DNA from: Streptomyces qinzhouensis
GTDB lineage: Bacteria > Actinomycetota > Actinomycetes > Streptomycetales > Streptomycetaceae
Assembly: GCF_007856155.1 (NCBI RefSeq)
Contig: NZ_CP042266.1
Coordinates: forward strand, 6,882,001 to 6,946,000
Reading direction: 5' to 3'
Length of the DNA: 64,000 bases
Under the pieces are notes generated by a model, which was not told the DNA's origin, ran no database searches, and saw nothing but the letters and a program-made list of their open reading frames with translations. Position 1 is the stretch's first letter. Each line of letters begins with the position of its first letter. A program made the translations under genes and the position numbers. Shown in pieces: positions 25,836-33,885 of the stretch.

Positions 25836-26657
25836 GTGAGGAAGCCGAGGATTCTGGTGGGCGCGGCCGCGGTGGCGCTGTTGGCGGGCGGAGTGCAGTC
25901 CCTCCCCGCACAGGCGGCGCCGCCGCCTCGCTGCCCGACGGTGTTCGGGCACGGCGGATATCCGACCGGCGCGAATCCGTGGGACCGCGACCAGGTCCGT
26001 CAGCCGAACCACCCCAAGGGCCTGGCCCAGCAGAAGAGCTGGGGCGCGGACGGGGTGGAGGCCGATCTGCAGCTGACGAAGGACGGCACCAAGGGCGTGA
26101 TGTGGCACAACACCACGACCAACGGGCTGACCGGAACGCGCAAGCCCATCACCGAGCTGTGGTGGGCGTCGGGGGCCGACCAGCTCAAGGGCCGTACGAT
26201 CTCCCGGGGTCCGTACACCGGTCAGACCGTGTACACCTTCCGCGAATGGCTCGACAGCGCCAGGGCGAACAAGCTGATCGCCCTGGTCGAGCTGAAGGGC
26301 GAGGCGAAGCAGTCGCTGCTGAACGGTGACGCCGCCGTCCGCGACACGGCGTGGGCGGAGGTCGTCGCACCGATATCGGAGCGCATGGCGTCGCAGAAGA
26401 TCATGATCTATACGCGGGACGCCGCGCTGAAGCCCGAACTCGACCAGCGGATTCGTGCGGCGGGTCTGGCCGCGGCGCTTTCCGGATATCCGAGCTGGGT
26501 CGACGGCATCGGTTGGGAGGAGCCGCCCCCGGCGGCCTCCGGCAACCATTCCTCGTGGTGGTCCAACTTGATACAGGGTTCGCCGACGGTCGGGCGGGGG
26601 ATGGCGACTTCCTGGACCGAGGAATTCACCACCTGGCTCCGGGGCACGTGCGTCTGA
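25836..26657 (+). CDS. secreted glycerophosphodiester phosphodiesterase-like protein
   Basis: This 273-residue protein starts at GTG 25836 behind GAGAGGGGA and has a clear signal peptide (ILVGAAAVALLAGGVQSLPA). The mature sequence follows the GDPD TIM barrel: VFGHGGYPTG in place of the usual HRG start, WGADGVEADLQLTKDGTKGV with metal-ligand Glu and Asp, MWHNTT, and LIALVELKGEA. The first motif is HGG instead of HRG, so the usual Arg is missing. The family hydrolyses glycerophosphodiesters or related lipid headgroups; spider and actinobacterial toxin-like phospholipase D enzymes share the fold. It is divergent from the RIP operon with a 295-bp spacer. Confidence 0.82.
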   Translation: MRKPRILVGAAAVALLAGGVQSLPAQAAPPPRCPTVFGHGGYPTGANPWDRDQVRQPNHPKGLAQQKSWGADGVEADLQLTKDGTKGVMWHNTTTNGLTGTRKPITELWWASGADQLKGRTISRGPYTGQTVYTFREWLDSARANKLIALVELKGEAKQSLLNGDAAVRDTAWAEVVAPISERMASQKIMIYTRDAALKPELDQRIRAAGLAAALSGYPSWVDGIGWEEPPPAASGNHSSWWSNLIQGSPTVGRGMATSWTEEFTTWLRGTCV

Positions 26658-27111
26658 CGCCGCCGGGGTGCGGGACCGACCGTCCCGTACCCCTCGGGGA
26701 CACGGCACGGCACCAGGTCCGCGCAGCACATGGCGGGAGCGTCAGTCCGGCAGCCCGGTGGAAGCGGGGTCGGCCGGTGACCGGGTGTCGGGGGGCAGGT
26801 GAGTCCGGCGGAGGGGAACCCCGTCGTGGGAGCAGCCGAAGCCAGTGCGGTGACCGCATGGGTCTCGCCGGGCCGGTCCTGGTCGGGTAACCCGGGCATA
26901 CGGCGCGGGCCGGGACCTACTGGGCGTCCGAGGTCGCGCGAACCGTAGTCGGCGGAGTCCTCGGGAAGGCCGTCCGGACAGCCGTCGGGCCGGGGAGAGT
27001 TGTTCTCCCCGGCCTGTACCCGTTTCTCACGGAGTCACGGAGTCACGGGTTCACCACCCGAGAACCGGGGGCAGGGCGGCTGCGTCGTGGGACGGTCCGC
27101 GTTCTCCCGGA
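26658..27111. other. 454-bp intergenic region between convergent genes
   Basis: No supported gene is seen. The only clear element is the hairpin at 26988-27014, placed between the GDPD-like gene and the chitinase gene. Short tandem sequence ACGGAGTCACGGAGTCACGG occurs at about 27030. Confidence 0.6.
26988..27014. terminator. hairpin terminator between GDPD and chitinase genes
   Basis: An 11-bp perfect stem (26988-26998 with 27004-27014, GGCCGGGGAGA) carries loop GTTGT. It is suited to both convergent transcripts. Confidence 0.8.
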
Positions 27112-28023
27112 TCAGCAGGAGAGGTTGGGACCGGCCGGCACACCCAGGATCTGAGTGAAGTTGTTGTAGCGGTTGACGCGGCTCTGGACCTGGGCGGGGT
27201 GGCCGCCGTCGCATTCGAGCGCGCCGTTGATGGCACGGATGGTCTGACCGAACCCGGCGCCGCTGATCATGGCGTCGTGGGCGGTCACCGGGCCGGGACC
27301 GTCCTGGGTGTTCCAGTACCAGAGCGCCGTCATCATGGCGATGGCCGGGTCCTTCTCGACCAGGTCGGGGTCGTTGAGCAGGTCGATGCCCAGCCAGTCG
27401 CCCACGGTCTTGTAGTTGAAGTTCCAGCTCAGCATGATCGGTCCGCGACCGTAGTACTTGGCCTGGCCCGCGGGACAGCCGTAGGGCTGGGCGCGGTCAC
27501 AGTAGATCGGGTAGTTCCGCTCGTCGATCTCCTTGATGTAGAAGAGCCCGCCGGTCTCGTGGCTGATGTTGGCGAGGAAGGCCGCGGCCTCCTGCTTGCG
27601 CATCGTGTCGGTGCCGGTGTGGGCGAACGCCGGGAACGCCTTCATGGCGTCGGTGAGGCCCTTGTACGTGTAGAAGGGGTTCCGGCGCGGGAACATCTGG
27701 TTGAACTGCGCCTCGCTCACCACGAAGCTGCTCGGGTCGGGGTTGCCACCCGTACCGCAGGTGTACGGGTCCCAGTAGTAGGTGCTGACCACCGGGTTGT
27801 ACCCGGGGTTGGCCCGCTCGGCGATGTAGATGCTGCCGTCGACGTACTTGACGATGTCGCCCGCGCGGTAGTTCTGGCCGGCGGCCCAGGCGGGGGCGAT
27901 GGCGCATTCGTCCACCGGGGCGGCGGAAGGGGCGGCGGTGGCAGTCGGCACCAGGGCCGTCGCCAGCAGCGAGCCCGCCGCGAGCACGGCGGCCATCATG
28001 GCCTTCATTCGGGTCTTGAGCAC
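27112..28023 (-). CDS. secreted GH19 chitinase with N-terminal chitin-binding domain
   Basis: From GTG 28023 this protein has 303 residues. A signal peptide (AAVLAAGSLLATALVPTATA) is followed by a small aromatic-rich CBM5/12-type domain (WAAGQNYRAGDIVKYVDGS, STYYWDPYTC). The GH19 catalytic domain then runs to the C-terminus. Catalytic signature parts are AAFLANISHETGG with the general acid Glu, YYGRGPIMLSWNFNYK, and IRAINGALECDGG. It hydrolyses chitin to chitooligosaccharides with inversion. The binding module ahead of the catalytic domain is the classic Streptomyces ChiF/ChiG-like arrangement. Its promoter carries a DasR-type site. The ribosome site for GTG 28023 is a weak AAAGG. Confidence 0.93.
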   Translation of the reverse strand: MLKTRMKAMMAAVLAAGSLLATALVPTATAAPSAAPVDECAIAPAWAAGQNYRAGDIVKYVDGSIYIAERANPGYNPVVSTYYWDPYTCGTGGNPDPSSFVVSEAQFNQMFPRRNPFYTYKGLTDAMKAFPAFAHTGTDTMRKQEAAAFLANISHETGGLFYIKEIDERNYPIYCDRAQPYGCPAGQAKYYGRGPIMLSWNFNYKTVGDWLGIDLLNDPDLVEKDPAIAMMTALWYWNTQDGPGPVTAHDAMISGAGFGQTIRAINGALECDGGHPAQVQSRVNRYNNFTQILGVPAGPNLSC

Positions 28024-28147
28024 GGTCCAATGACCTTTCGAGCATCCATGGACATGCCTGGCAGCCTCAGTGGGACACCGAGGCAACCAGACACGCCGTG
28101 TGGGGGGTGGTTACCCACATACCCAAGCGTCCCGGGCGGGGCGCGGT

Positions 28148-28179
28148 CAAGGTATAGACCAATGCGAGTTTTGAAACAA
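28148..28179 (-). promoter_or_regulatory. chitinase promoter with DasR-type (dre) site
   Basis: Read on the minus strand, -35 TTGTTT (28174-28179) and -10 TATACC (28151-28156) are 17 bp apart. Across the -10 lies ATTGGTCTATACCTTG (28148-28163), which matches the dre consensus ACTGGTCTAGACCACT in 11 of 16 positions, including core TGGTCTAxACC. DasR represses chitin and GlcNAc genes in Streptomyces and is released by glucosamine-6-phosphate. Only one copy is clear; many chitinase promoters have two. Confidence 0.72.
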
Positions 28180-28423
28180 CTGGTTCTATTTCAGAGTCAG
28201 TTGACCTGTGGGAGTCGGTGTTGCGGTCCGGGGAGGGTGGCCCGGTCTGCGGTGGTGCGGGCCCGAGCGGGTGCGGCGGCCGCCCGGAGCGCGGTCGTGC
28301 GGCCCGCCGTCCGGTCCGGGTCCGACGCCCGACCTGCCGGGTCGGTTGCCGCCGCGCCTATCGCCCGTGCGGGGCCTGCGTGCCGTGGGTGCTCTGCCGC
28401 TTCAGCGGGAAGGCCGGGGGTGC

Positions 28424-29362
28424 TCAGCCGGTGGGGCCTGCCGTGGCCGCGGTCCCGGGGCCGGGGAGCGGGGGCGAGTCGAGTCGGGCCAGGAGTTCTC
28501 GTAGTTGTTCGGTCTCCTTCTGGGGCAGGGGCAGCAGTGGTGGCCTCGGGTGGCCGGCTGCCCGGCCGCGGATCTCCAGACCGGCCTTGACCGTACGGGG
28601 CAGTCCGTGGTCGACGATGAACTTCAGGAAGGGCAGCAGCTCGGCGAGAAGGGCGTCGGCCCGCTCGTCCTGTCCGTGTACGGCTGCGTTGTAGAGGTCG
28701 AGGCATGCCTGGGGTACGAGGCAGGGTGCCGCTGTGCACCAGCCGGTGGCGCCGGAGCGGAACGCGTCCAGCGCCAGCCGGTTGCTTCCGTTGTAGACGG
28801 ACAGCGCCCCCTCGGAGCGGTCGAGGACGGCGCGGAACCGGGTGACGTCGCCGGAACTCTCCTTGACCATGGTGAGGCTCGGGATCCGGCGGGCCAGCGC
28901 GGCTATCGTCTCCGGGGAGAGATCGACTCCGCTGGTGCCCGGGTTGTTGTAGAGCATGACCGGCAGATCGGTCGCGGCGGCGACCGTGGCGAAGTGCTTC
29001 TCCAGTTCGGCTTCGGTGAGCCGCCAGTAGACCAGCGGGAGCACCATGATCGCCGTGGCTCCGTGGCGGGCGGCCGCCCTGGCCCGGCGGACAGTGCCCT
29101 CCGTACTCCAGTGTGATACGCCGACCAGGGTGGGTACCCGTCCGGCGACGGTCTGCAGGGTCGTCTCGCACACGGCGTCCCACTCCGCCTCGCGGAGATA
29201 CGCGCTCTCCCCGGTGCTGCCGAGCGGGGCGACGGCATGGCTTCCGGCGTCCACCAGCTCACCGGTCAGCCGCCGCAGGGCCGGCAGGTCGAGTTCTCCG
29301 GTGGCCGGGTCGAAGGGGGTGACGGGGTAGGCGATGATGCCCTTCAGGGGCGGTGTCGTCAT
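28424..29362 (-). CDS. DapA/NanA-family aldolase (dihydrodipicolinate synthase-like)
   Basis: This 312-residue TIM-barrel protein belongs to the class I aldolase family of DHDPS and N-acetylneuraminate lyase. It has PLGSTGESAYL (the GxxGE substrate loop), the Tyr in VMLYNNPGTSG and the Schiff-base Lys in TMVKESSGD. The lysine and tyrosine are present, so activity is likely; the substrate is probably pyruvate plus an aldehyde, or a 2-keto sugar acid, rather than the housekeeping lysine step. It overlaps the upstream class II aldolase stop by 4 bp (ATGA), so the two act together. The C-terminal ~25 residues are a Pro/Gly-rich tail. The facing XRE-cupin regulator probably controls the pair. Confidence 0.9.
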   Translation of the reverse strand: MTTPPLKGIIAYPVTPFDPATGELDLPALRRLTGELVDAGSHAVAPLGSTGESAYLREAEWDAVCETTLQTVAGRVPTLVGVSHWSTEGTVRRARAAARHGATAIMVLPLVYWRLTEAELEKHFATVAAATDLPVMLYNNPGTSGVDLSPETIAALARRIPSLTMVKESSGDVTRFRAVLDRSEGALSVYNGSNRLALDAFRSGATGWCTAAPCLVPQACLDLYNAAVHGQDERADALLAELLPFLKFIVDHGLPRTVKAGLEIRGRAAGHPRPPLLPLPQKETEQLRELLARLDSPPLPGPGTAATAGPTG

Positions 29363-30165
29363 CGGATCTCCGCAGCGCTCGTGAGGCAGTCGGGGTGGTT
29401 GCGCAGGGCCTTGCGCGCGTAGTACGCGAAGTTCGCCCGGCTACGGCGGTCGGTGGAGGTCCAGTCGTGGGCCTCGCGGGCGAGTTCATGGGGCAGCGGC
29501 TTGACCGTTCCCGCCGCCATGGCGAGGAGCTGGAGGCGGGCGGCGCGTTCGATGAGCACGGCCAGGTTGCAGGCCTCCTCGACGGTGGCGCCGGTCACGA
29601 GCTGTCCGTGGTGGGCGAGCAGGATGGCGCGTTTGTCGCCGAGGGCCGCGGAGATGATCTCGCCCTCCTCGTTGCCGACCGGTATGCCGGGCCATTCCTT
29701 GAGGAACGCGCAGTCGTCGTACAGCGGTGTGGTGTCCATCTGGGAGATCACGAGGGGCACTTCGAGCATCGACAGCGCGGCCGTGTGCAGGGGATGGGTG
29801 TGGACGATGCAGTTGACGTCCTCGCGCGCCCGGTAGATCCAGGAGTGGAACCGGTTCGCGGGGTTGGCCATGCCCTCGCCTTCGAGGACGTTCAGGTCCT
29901 CGTCCACCAGGAGCAGGTTGTCCTCGGTGATCTCGTCGAAACCGAGGCCCAGACGCTGGGTGTAGTAGGTGCCGGGCTCGCTGCCGCGGGCGCTGATCTG
30001 GCCGGCGAGCCCGGAGTCGTGTCCGCCGTCGAAGGCGATACGGCAGGTCAGGGCCAGTTTCTGTCGGGTGGTCAGTTCCGAGGATCCGAGGTGGTCGTCC
30101 ATCTGCCGCTTGGCGCGGTCGATGAGCACACCCTTCTTCTCTCGCAGTGTCTTCGCCATTCCCAT
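29359..30165 (-). CDS. class II aldolase/adducin-family protein
   Basis: This protein of about 268 residues is of the class II (zinc) aldolase/adducin fold, related to fuculose-1-phosphate aldolase and ribulose-5-phosphate 4-epimerase. Zinc ligands are visible as VHTHPLHTAALS and LAHHGQLV. DSGLAGQISARG matches the phosphate/substrate loop and NEEGEII supplies the acidic residue. It likely cleaves or decarboxylates a sugar-derived keto compound. Start ATG 30165 (GGAG about 6 nt upstream) or ATG 30159 cannot be told apart. It is the first gene of a two-gene operon with the DapA-type aldolase and is divergent from an XRE-cupin regulator. Confidence 0.88.
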   Translation of the reverse strand: MGMAKTLREKKGVLIDRAKRQMDDHLGSSELTTRQKLALTCRIAFDGGHDSGLAGQISARGSEPGTYYTQRLGLGFDEITEDNLLLVDEDLNVLEGEGMANPANRFHSWIYRAREDVNCIVHTHPLHTAALSMLEVPLVISQMDTTPLYDDCAFLKEWPGIPVGNEEGEIISAALGDKRAILLAHHGQLVTGATVEEACNLAVLIERAARLQLLAMAAGTVKPLPHELAREAHDWTSTDRRSRANFAYYARKALRNHPDCLTSAAEIR

Positions 30166-30253
30166 TCTCCGCTCCGATCCGAGGCGTCGGCGCAGGCCGG
30201 CGCGCCGTGGGGTGCGGTGCCGCCGTCGGCGACACCGGGAGGAAACATGATTG

Positions 30254-30273
30254 ACTATAGGACACCTTGTGTC
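30254..30273. promoter_or_regulatory. operator/promoter between aldolase operon and XRE-cupin gene
   Basis: The divergent spacer holds GACACCTTGTGTC (30261-30273), a perfect inverted repeat with 5-bp arms. Next to it is a minus-strand -10-like TATAGT (30254-30259) and a plus-strand TTGACT (30251-30256). A likely binding site for the XRE-cupin regulator; the assignment is from symmetry and position. Confidence 0.55.
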
Positions 30274-30375
30274 ATGAGGGTAGGTCCGGGCCCGCCGGAT
30301 GCCGTCGCCGGGCACATACTGGGGTTCCCGGCCGGCCGGATCGCGGCACGTCGGACGCCTGAAGGGAAGGAACCA

Positions 30376-30948
30376 GTGATCAATCGGGTACGGCAGCTGC
30401 GCAAGGAGCGGCTGATGACACTGGAGGCGCTCGCCGAGCGTTCCGGCGTCACCAAGAGCTACCTCTCCAAGGTCGAACGCGGCCACAGCGTCCCGTCGAT
30501 CGCCGTCGGCGCCTCACTCGCCAGGGCGCTGAACGTCCCGCTGGATTCCCTCTTCACCGACGCCGAGGAACTCTCCGGTGTCACCGTCACCCGGGCCGGG
30601 GACCGGCAGATGCTCACCACCGGCGAGGAGCCCGGATCCCGCTACGAGGGCATCGCGCTCCGGGCCGGCACCAAGCGGATGACACCCTTCATGCTGTATC
30701 CGCCGCACGACGCCGGCCCGCTGCCCTTCCGGGACCACCCCGGCGAGGAGTTTCTCTTCGTCCATGAAGGGGAGGCGGAGCTGCACTTCCCGTCGGAGTC
30801 CGTCACGCTCGGACCGGGCGACTCCGCCTACTTCAAGGCCACCACGCCGCACAAGGTCGGCTCCCTGGGCACGGAACGCGCCGCGGTCCTCCTCCTGGTG
30901 TGCGACGACCGGGACGCGGCCGACACACCCCACCCGCACCTGCCCTGA
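30376..30948 (+). CDS. XRE-family regulator with C-terminal cupin domain
   Basis: From GTG 30376, behind GAAGGGAAGG, this protein has 190 residues. The N-terminus is an XRE helix-turn-helix (MTLEALAERSGVTKSYLSKV, then VPSIAVGASLARALNVPL). The C-terminal half is a cupin barrel (FRDHPGEEFLFVHEGEAELH, LGPGDSAYFKATTPHKVGSL) that would sense a small ligand. Members of this class regulate nearby catabolic operons. It faces the aldolase pair across a spacer with an inverted repeat, and most likely senses that pathway's substrate. Confidence 0.92.
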   Translation: MINRVRQLRKERLMTLEALAERSGVTKSYLSKVERGHSVPSIAVGASLARALNVPLDSLFTDAEELSGVTVTRAGDRQMLTTGEEPGSRYEGIALRAGTKRMTPFMLYPPHDAGPLPFRDHPGEEFLFVHEGEAELHFPSESVTLGPGDSAYFKATTPHKVGSLGTERAAVLLLVCDDRDAADTPHPHLP

Positions 30949-30988
30949 ACAGGCGCGTCACTCGCCGGGCGGGTTCCCGGGCGCGCTG

Positions 30989-31026
30989 CCGCCGGACCCG
31001 ATCCGCATTTCGTGCCGGGTCGGCGG
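30989..31026. terminator. hairpin terminator after XRE-cupin gene
   Basis: Arms 30989-31000 and 31016-31026 pair over 11 bp with one bulged G and a 15-nt loop, 40 bp after the stop. Confidence 0.55.
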
Positions 31027-31235
31027 GGCGGGAACAGCGGCCGGACGCGTCGGCGTGTCCGCCGGTTCACTGCGGGCCGGTGATGCCCGCTTCCCGTGCC
31101 GATGGAGCGGGAAGGAAACACCTGGCGCGGCGGTCGCGGCGGCCCGGTGACCGGCGGGAGTGTGCCATCGGTCCGGGCCTGGAGGCCGGTTGGGCGGATG
31201 CCCGGCAGGGTCACGGGAAAAGGGAGGCGGCGCCC

Positions 31236-32528
31236 ATGGGCGGCGGGAACGGTGACGTCGGCGACCGGGCGGGGGCCGGGTCGGACAAGGGGCCGGACAC
31301 GGGGCCGGACAGAGGAACGGGCAGGGAATCGGACGGGGGATTCGGGTTTCGCAGGATCGAGCGTGGCGGATCGGCGGAGGGATGTCCCGTCGCGCAGGGC
31401 AGTGACGGGGTGTGGGAGGTGCGCGGGTACGACGAGGCACGTGCCGTGCTGCGCAGTACATCGACCGTCCAGGCCGGGCTCGGCATCGAGACGGTGTCGA
31501 AGCTGCCGAAGCGCATCCGCCGGCCGGTGCTCTACCGGGACGGTTCCGAGCATCGCGAACACCGCCGCCAGACCGCGCGGTTCTTCACCCCGCGCCGCGT
31601 CGACGCGCACTACCGCGATGTCATGGTCGGCGTCGCCGAGGCCCGGATCCACCGGCTCCGGGCCGACGGCCGGGCGCGGCTGTCCGATCTCAGCTTCGAC
31701 CTCGCGATCGAGGTGGCCTGCGCGGTCATCGGCCTGACGGACAGCAGACCCGGCATCAAGGAACGGCTGGAGCGCTTCTTCCCGGAACGCCTGGGCACGC
31801 CGGGACTGACGAGTCTGCACGGTATCTACTGGACCCTGCGGCAGAACACTAACTGGCTGCGGTTCTACGTCGGCGATGTCCGACCCGCCGTACGGGCCCG
31901 CCGCCGCACCCGGCGGGACGATCTCATCTCCCACCTCATCGACGACGGCTGCTCCAACGCGGAGATCCTCGGCGAGTGCCTCACCTTCGCGGCGGCGGGC
32001 ATGGTCACCACCCGTGAGTTCATCGGCGCGGCGGCCTGGCATCTCTTCTCCGACACCGGCCTGCTGGCGCACTACCGGGCAGCGGACGAGCCGGGCAGAC
32101 TCGCGGTACTCGGGGAGATCCTGCGGCTCGAACCGGTCGTGGGCCGCCTCAGCCGCCGTACCACCGAACCTCTCGACCTGCCCGGCGCCGATCGCGGGAC
32201 ACTCACCGTCCCGGCCGGCGACCGGATCGACATCCTGCTCGATCACACCAACCTCGACGAACGGACCGTCGGGCCGCGGCCGCGCTCCCTGCGCCCGGGG
32301 CGCACCATGAAGGACGCCGGGGCTCCGGGGCTGGCCTTCGGCGACGGCCCGCACAAGTGCCCGGGGATGCATATCGCCCTCCTGGAGACGGACATTTTCC
32401 TCACCCGGCTGTTCGCCCTGCCGGGAGTACGGATGACGAGCCCGCCGACGATCGGTTTCATCGAGGCCATCGGCAGTTACGAGCTGCGCCACTGTGTACT
32501 GGAAGTGAGCACCGCGGACCACGGCTGA
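31236..32528 (+). CDS. cytochrome P450
   Basis: From ATG 31236, behind AGGGAGG, this protein has 430 residues. The heme-ligand loop is FGDGPHKCPGMHIALLETDI and the K-helix ExxR is EILR in LGEILRLEPVVGRLSRR. The I-helix reads TFAAAGMVTTREFIGAA. The usual acid before the oxygen-activating Thr is Val here, while the TT pair is kept; such variants can use unusual proton delivery. The first ~35 residues are a Gly/Asp-rich low-complexity tail. It is soluble and needs ferredoxin partners that are not encoded here. The substrate is unknown. It stands alone between the XRE-cupin gene and the convergent envelope operon. Confidence 0.92.
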   Translation: MGGGNGDVGDRAGAGSDKGPDTGPDRGTGRESDGGFGFRRIERGGSAEGCPVAQGSDGVWEVRGYDEARAVLRSTSTVQAGLGIETVSKLPKRIRRPVLYRDGSEHREHRRQTARFFTPRRVDAHYRDVMVGVAEARIHRLRADGRARLSDLSFDLAIEVACAVIGLTDSRPGIKERLERFFPERLGTPGLTSLHGIYWTLRQNTNWLRFYVGDVRPAVRARRRTRRDDLISHLIDDGCSNAEILGECLTFAAAGMVTTREFIGAAAWHLFSDTGLLAHYRAADEPGRLAVLGEILRLEPVVGRLSRRTTEPLDLPGADRGTLTVPAGDRIDILLDHTNLDERTVGPRPRSLRPGRTMKDAGAPGLAFGDGPHKCPGMHIALLETDIFLTRLFALPGVRMTSPPTIGFIEAIGSYELRHCVLEVSTADHG

Positions 32529-32636
32529 GCGCCCCTTCGGGACGGCCGGGCGTTGACGATCCCGGGTCCGCTACGCCCTACCGCGACAGCGGCCGCGGCG
32601 GCAGACGGCGGCTCGAACCGGTTCGCCGCACGAGCG

Positions 32637-32933
32637 TCAGGACCGCAGCCCCAGGGTCCCGGCTCCCGGCGCGTCGCCGGCGGGCCCCGGGGCGGCGGCG
32701 CCCTGCCGGGTCAGCCGCGTGTGCTCCTCGTCGGACACCGTCCGTCCGGACGCCGGACACAACCGCGGGACGCCGTTCACCACGGGGTAGAGGCGCCGCA
32801 GCCGAGGGTTGTACAGGGCGTCACCGGCCTCTACCGCGAGGGCGGCAGGGCCGGCACCAAACATCACAAGCCGCAGCGGCCCCTTGTCCAGCGGGCAGAC
32901 AAGGATGCCCAGCAGCGGGTCATCGGCGTTCAT
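32637..32933 (-). CDS. Trm112-like small protein
   Basis: This 98-residue protein has the Trm112/YcaR pattern: LLGILVCPLDKGPLRLV at the start, then YNPRLRRLYPVVNGVPRLCP. Members are small zinc-finger-like partners that can stabilise methyltransferases. One of the usual paired cysteines is replaced (CPLDKG rather than CPxC), leaving Cys13 and Cys59. The C-terminus is a low-complexity Pro/Gly tail. Its start overlaps the preceding membrane-protein gene by 14 bp, so it belongs to the envelope operon, which holds two methyltransferases. Confidence 0.8.
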   Translation of the reverse strand: MNADDPLLGILVCPLDKGPLRLVMFGAGPAALAVEAGDALYNPRLRRLYPVVNGVPRLCPASGRTVSDEEHTRLTRQGAAAPGPAGDAPGAGTLGLRS

Positions 32934-33882
32934 GGGCGGTCAGCTCCTCGGCGGACGCGGTGCGGGACGGTGGGGTGGCCGGATCGGTCGCCGCAGGCTC
33001 CGGCGGGTCGTGCTTCGGCATCGCGAGGAGCACCGATACGGCCAGCAGGACCCCCGCGACCCGCAGCGCCAACCGCACCGGATCGCCGGGCAGCGCCTCA
33101 CCGAACGCGAACGTACCCAGGACGGCCGTGAACACACTCGTCACCGTCGTGCACACCGGCACGATCAGTGAAACCCGGCAGCGCTGCAGAGCCGCCTGCG
33201 ACATGACAAGACCGAACCCGCCGGTGAACAGCAGGAGATACGGGTACGGGGAGCCCAGCACATCGAGCAGCGCCGCGCCGGGCCGGTCGAGCAGCCCGGT
33301 CAGCCGGCCCGACACCCCCTTGATGGCCAGCGAACTCACCCCGTACAGCAGCCCCAGCGCCACCCCGTACTCGACCCCCGCCGTCGGCCTCCGGTGCGGC
33401 TGCCGCGCCCGGCGCTCGGCGGCGGCGTACAGCCATAGCCCGGCGGCCAGCGGCGGCACACAGACCAGCAGAATCAGCGGCACCGGCGCCCCGTCGCCGA
33501 CGGTGTCGGTGTCCTCGGACAGGGAGAGGACCACCATCACGAGGGCGGCCAGGATCGCCCCGATCGCGAACCGCTCCCGCCCCGAGGTCCGTTCGCCGAG
33601 CAGCCGCGCCGACAGCAGCAGGAGCAGCACCAGGCCGGAGACGAAGATGCCCTGCGCGGCGGCGATCGGCAGCGTCCGGTAGACGATGAGCTGCGCCCCG
33701 AACCCGGCGGCCAGCGCCAGCGAGCCGCCGATCCACAGCGGGCTTCCGAGGACCGCCCGCAGCAGCCGCGCGGGCTCCCGGACCGAAACGGCGGGCATGC
33801 TCCCGAGCGCCCGCTTCTCCAGCACGAATCCCGCGCTGTAGAGCACATTGGCCAGCAGTGCGGCGGCCACCCCCCACCACAT
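32920..33882 (-). CDS. EamA/DMT-type multispanning membrane protein
   Basis: This 320-residue integral membrane protein has about nine to ten hydrophobic helices (LLANVLYSAGFVLEKRAL, LWIGGSLALAAGFGAQLIVY, GIFVSGLVLLLLLSARLL, VPLILLVCVPPLAAGLWLYA, and others). The two-fold repeat of the drug/metabolite transporter superfamily is suggested by TLPIAAAQGIFVSGL and RVSLIVPVCTTVTSVFTAVL. In the envelope operon it may move a lipid-linked or sugar precursor. It starts three bases after the methyltransferase gene ends, and its end overlaps the Trm112-like gene. Confidence 0.85.
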   Translation of the reverse strand: MWWGVAAALLANVLYSAGFVLEKRALGSMPAVSVREPARLLRAVLGSPLWIGGSLALAAGFGAQLIVYRTLPIAAAQGIFVSGLVLLLLLSARLLGERTSGRERFAIGAILAALVMVVLSLSEDTDTVGDGAPVPLILLVCVPPLAAGLWLYAAAERRARQPHRRPTAGVEYGVALGLLYGVSSLAIKGVSGRLTGLLDRPGAALLDVLGSPYPYLLLFTGGFGLVMSQAALQRCRVSLIVPVCTTVTSVFTAVLGTFAFGEALPGDPVRLALRVAGVLLAVSVLLAMPKHDPPEPAATDPATPPSRTASAEELTAHERR

Positions 33883-33885
33883 GGC

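Noticed and set aside
28174..28196. Second DasR repeat in the chitinase promoter (ACTGGTTCTATTTCAG)
   Set aside because: Needs a one-base insertion and matches only half of the consensus.
28197..29183. 328-codon frame on the minus strand
   Set aside because: Arg/Pro-rich shadow lying over the DapA-family gene, which has clear catalytic motifs in another frame.
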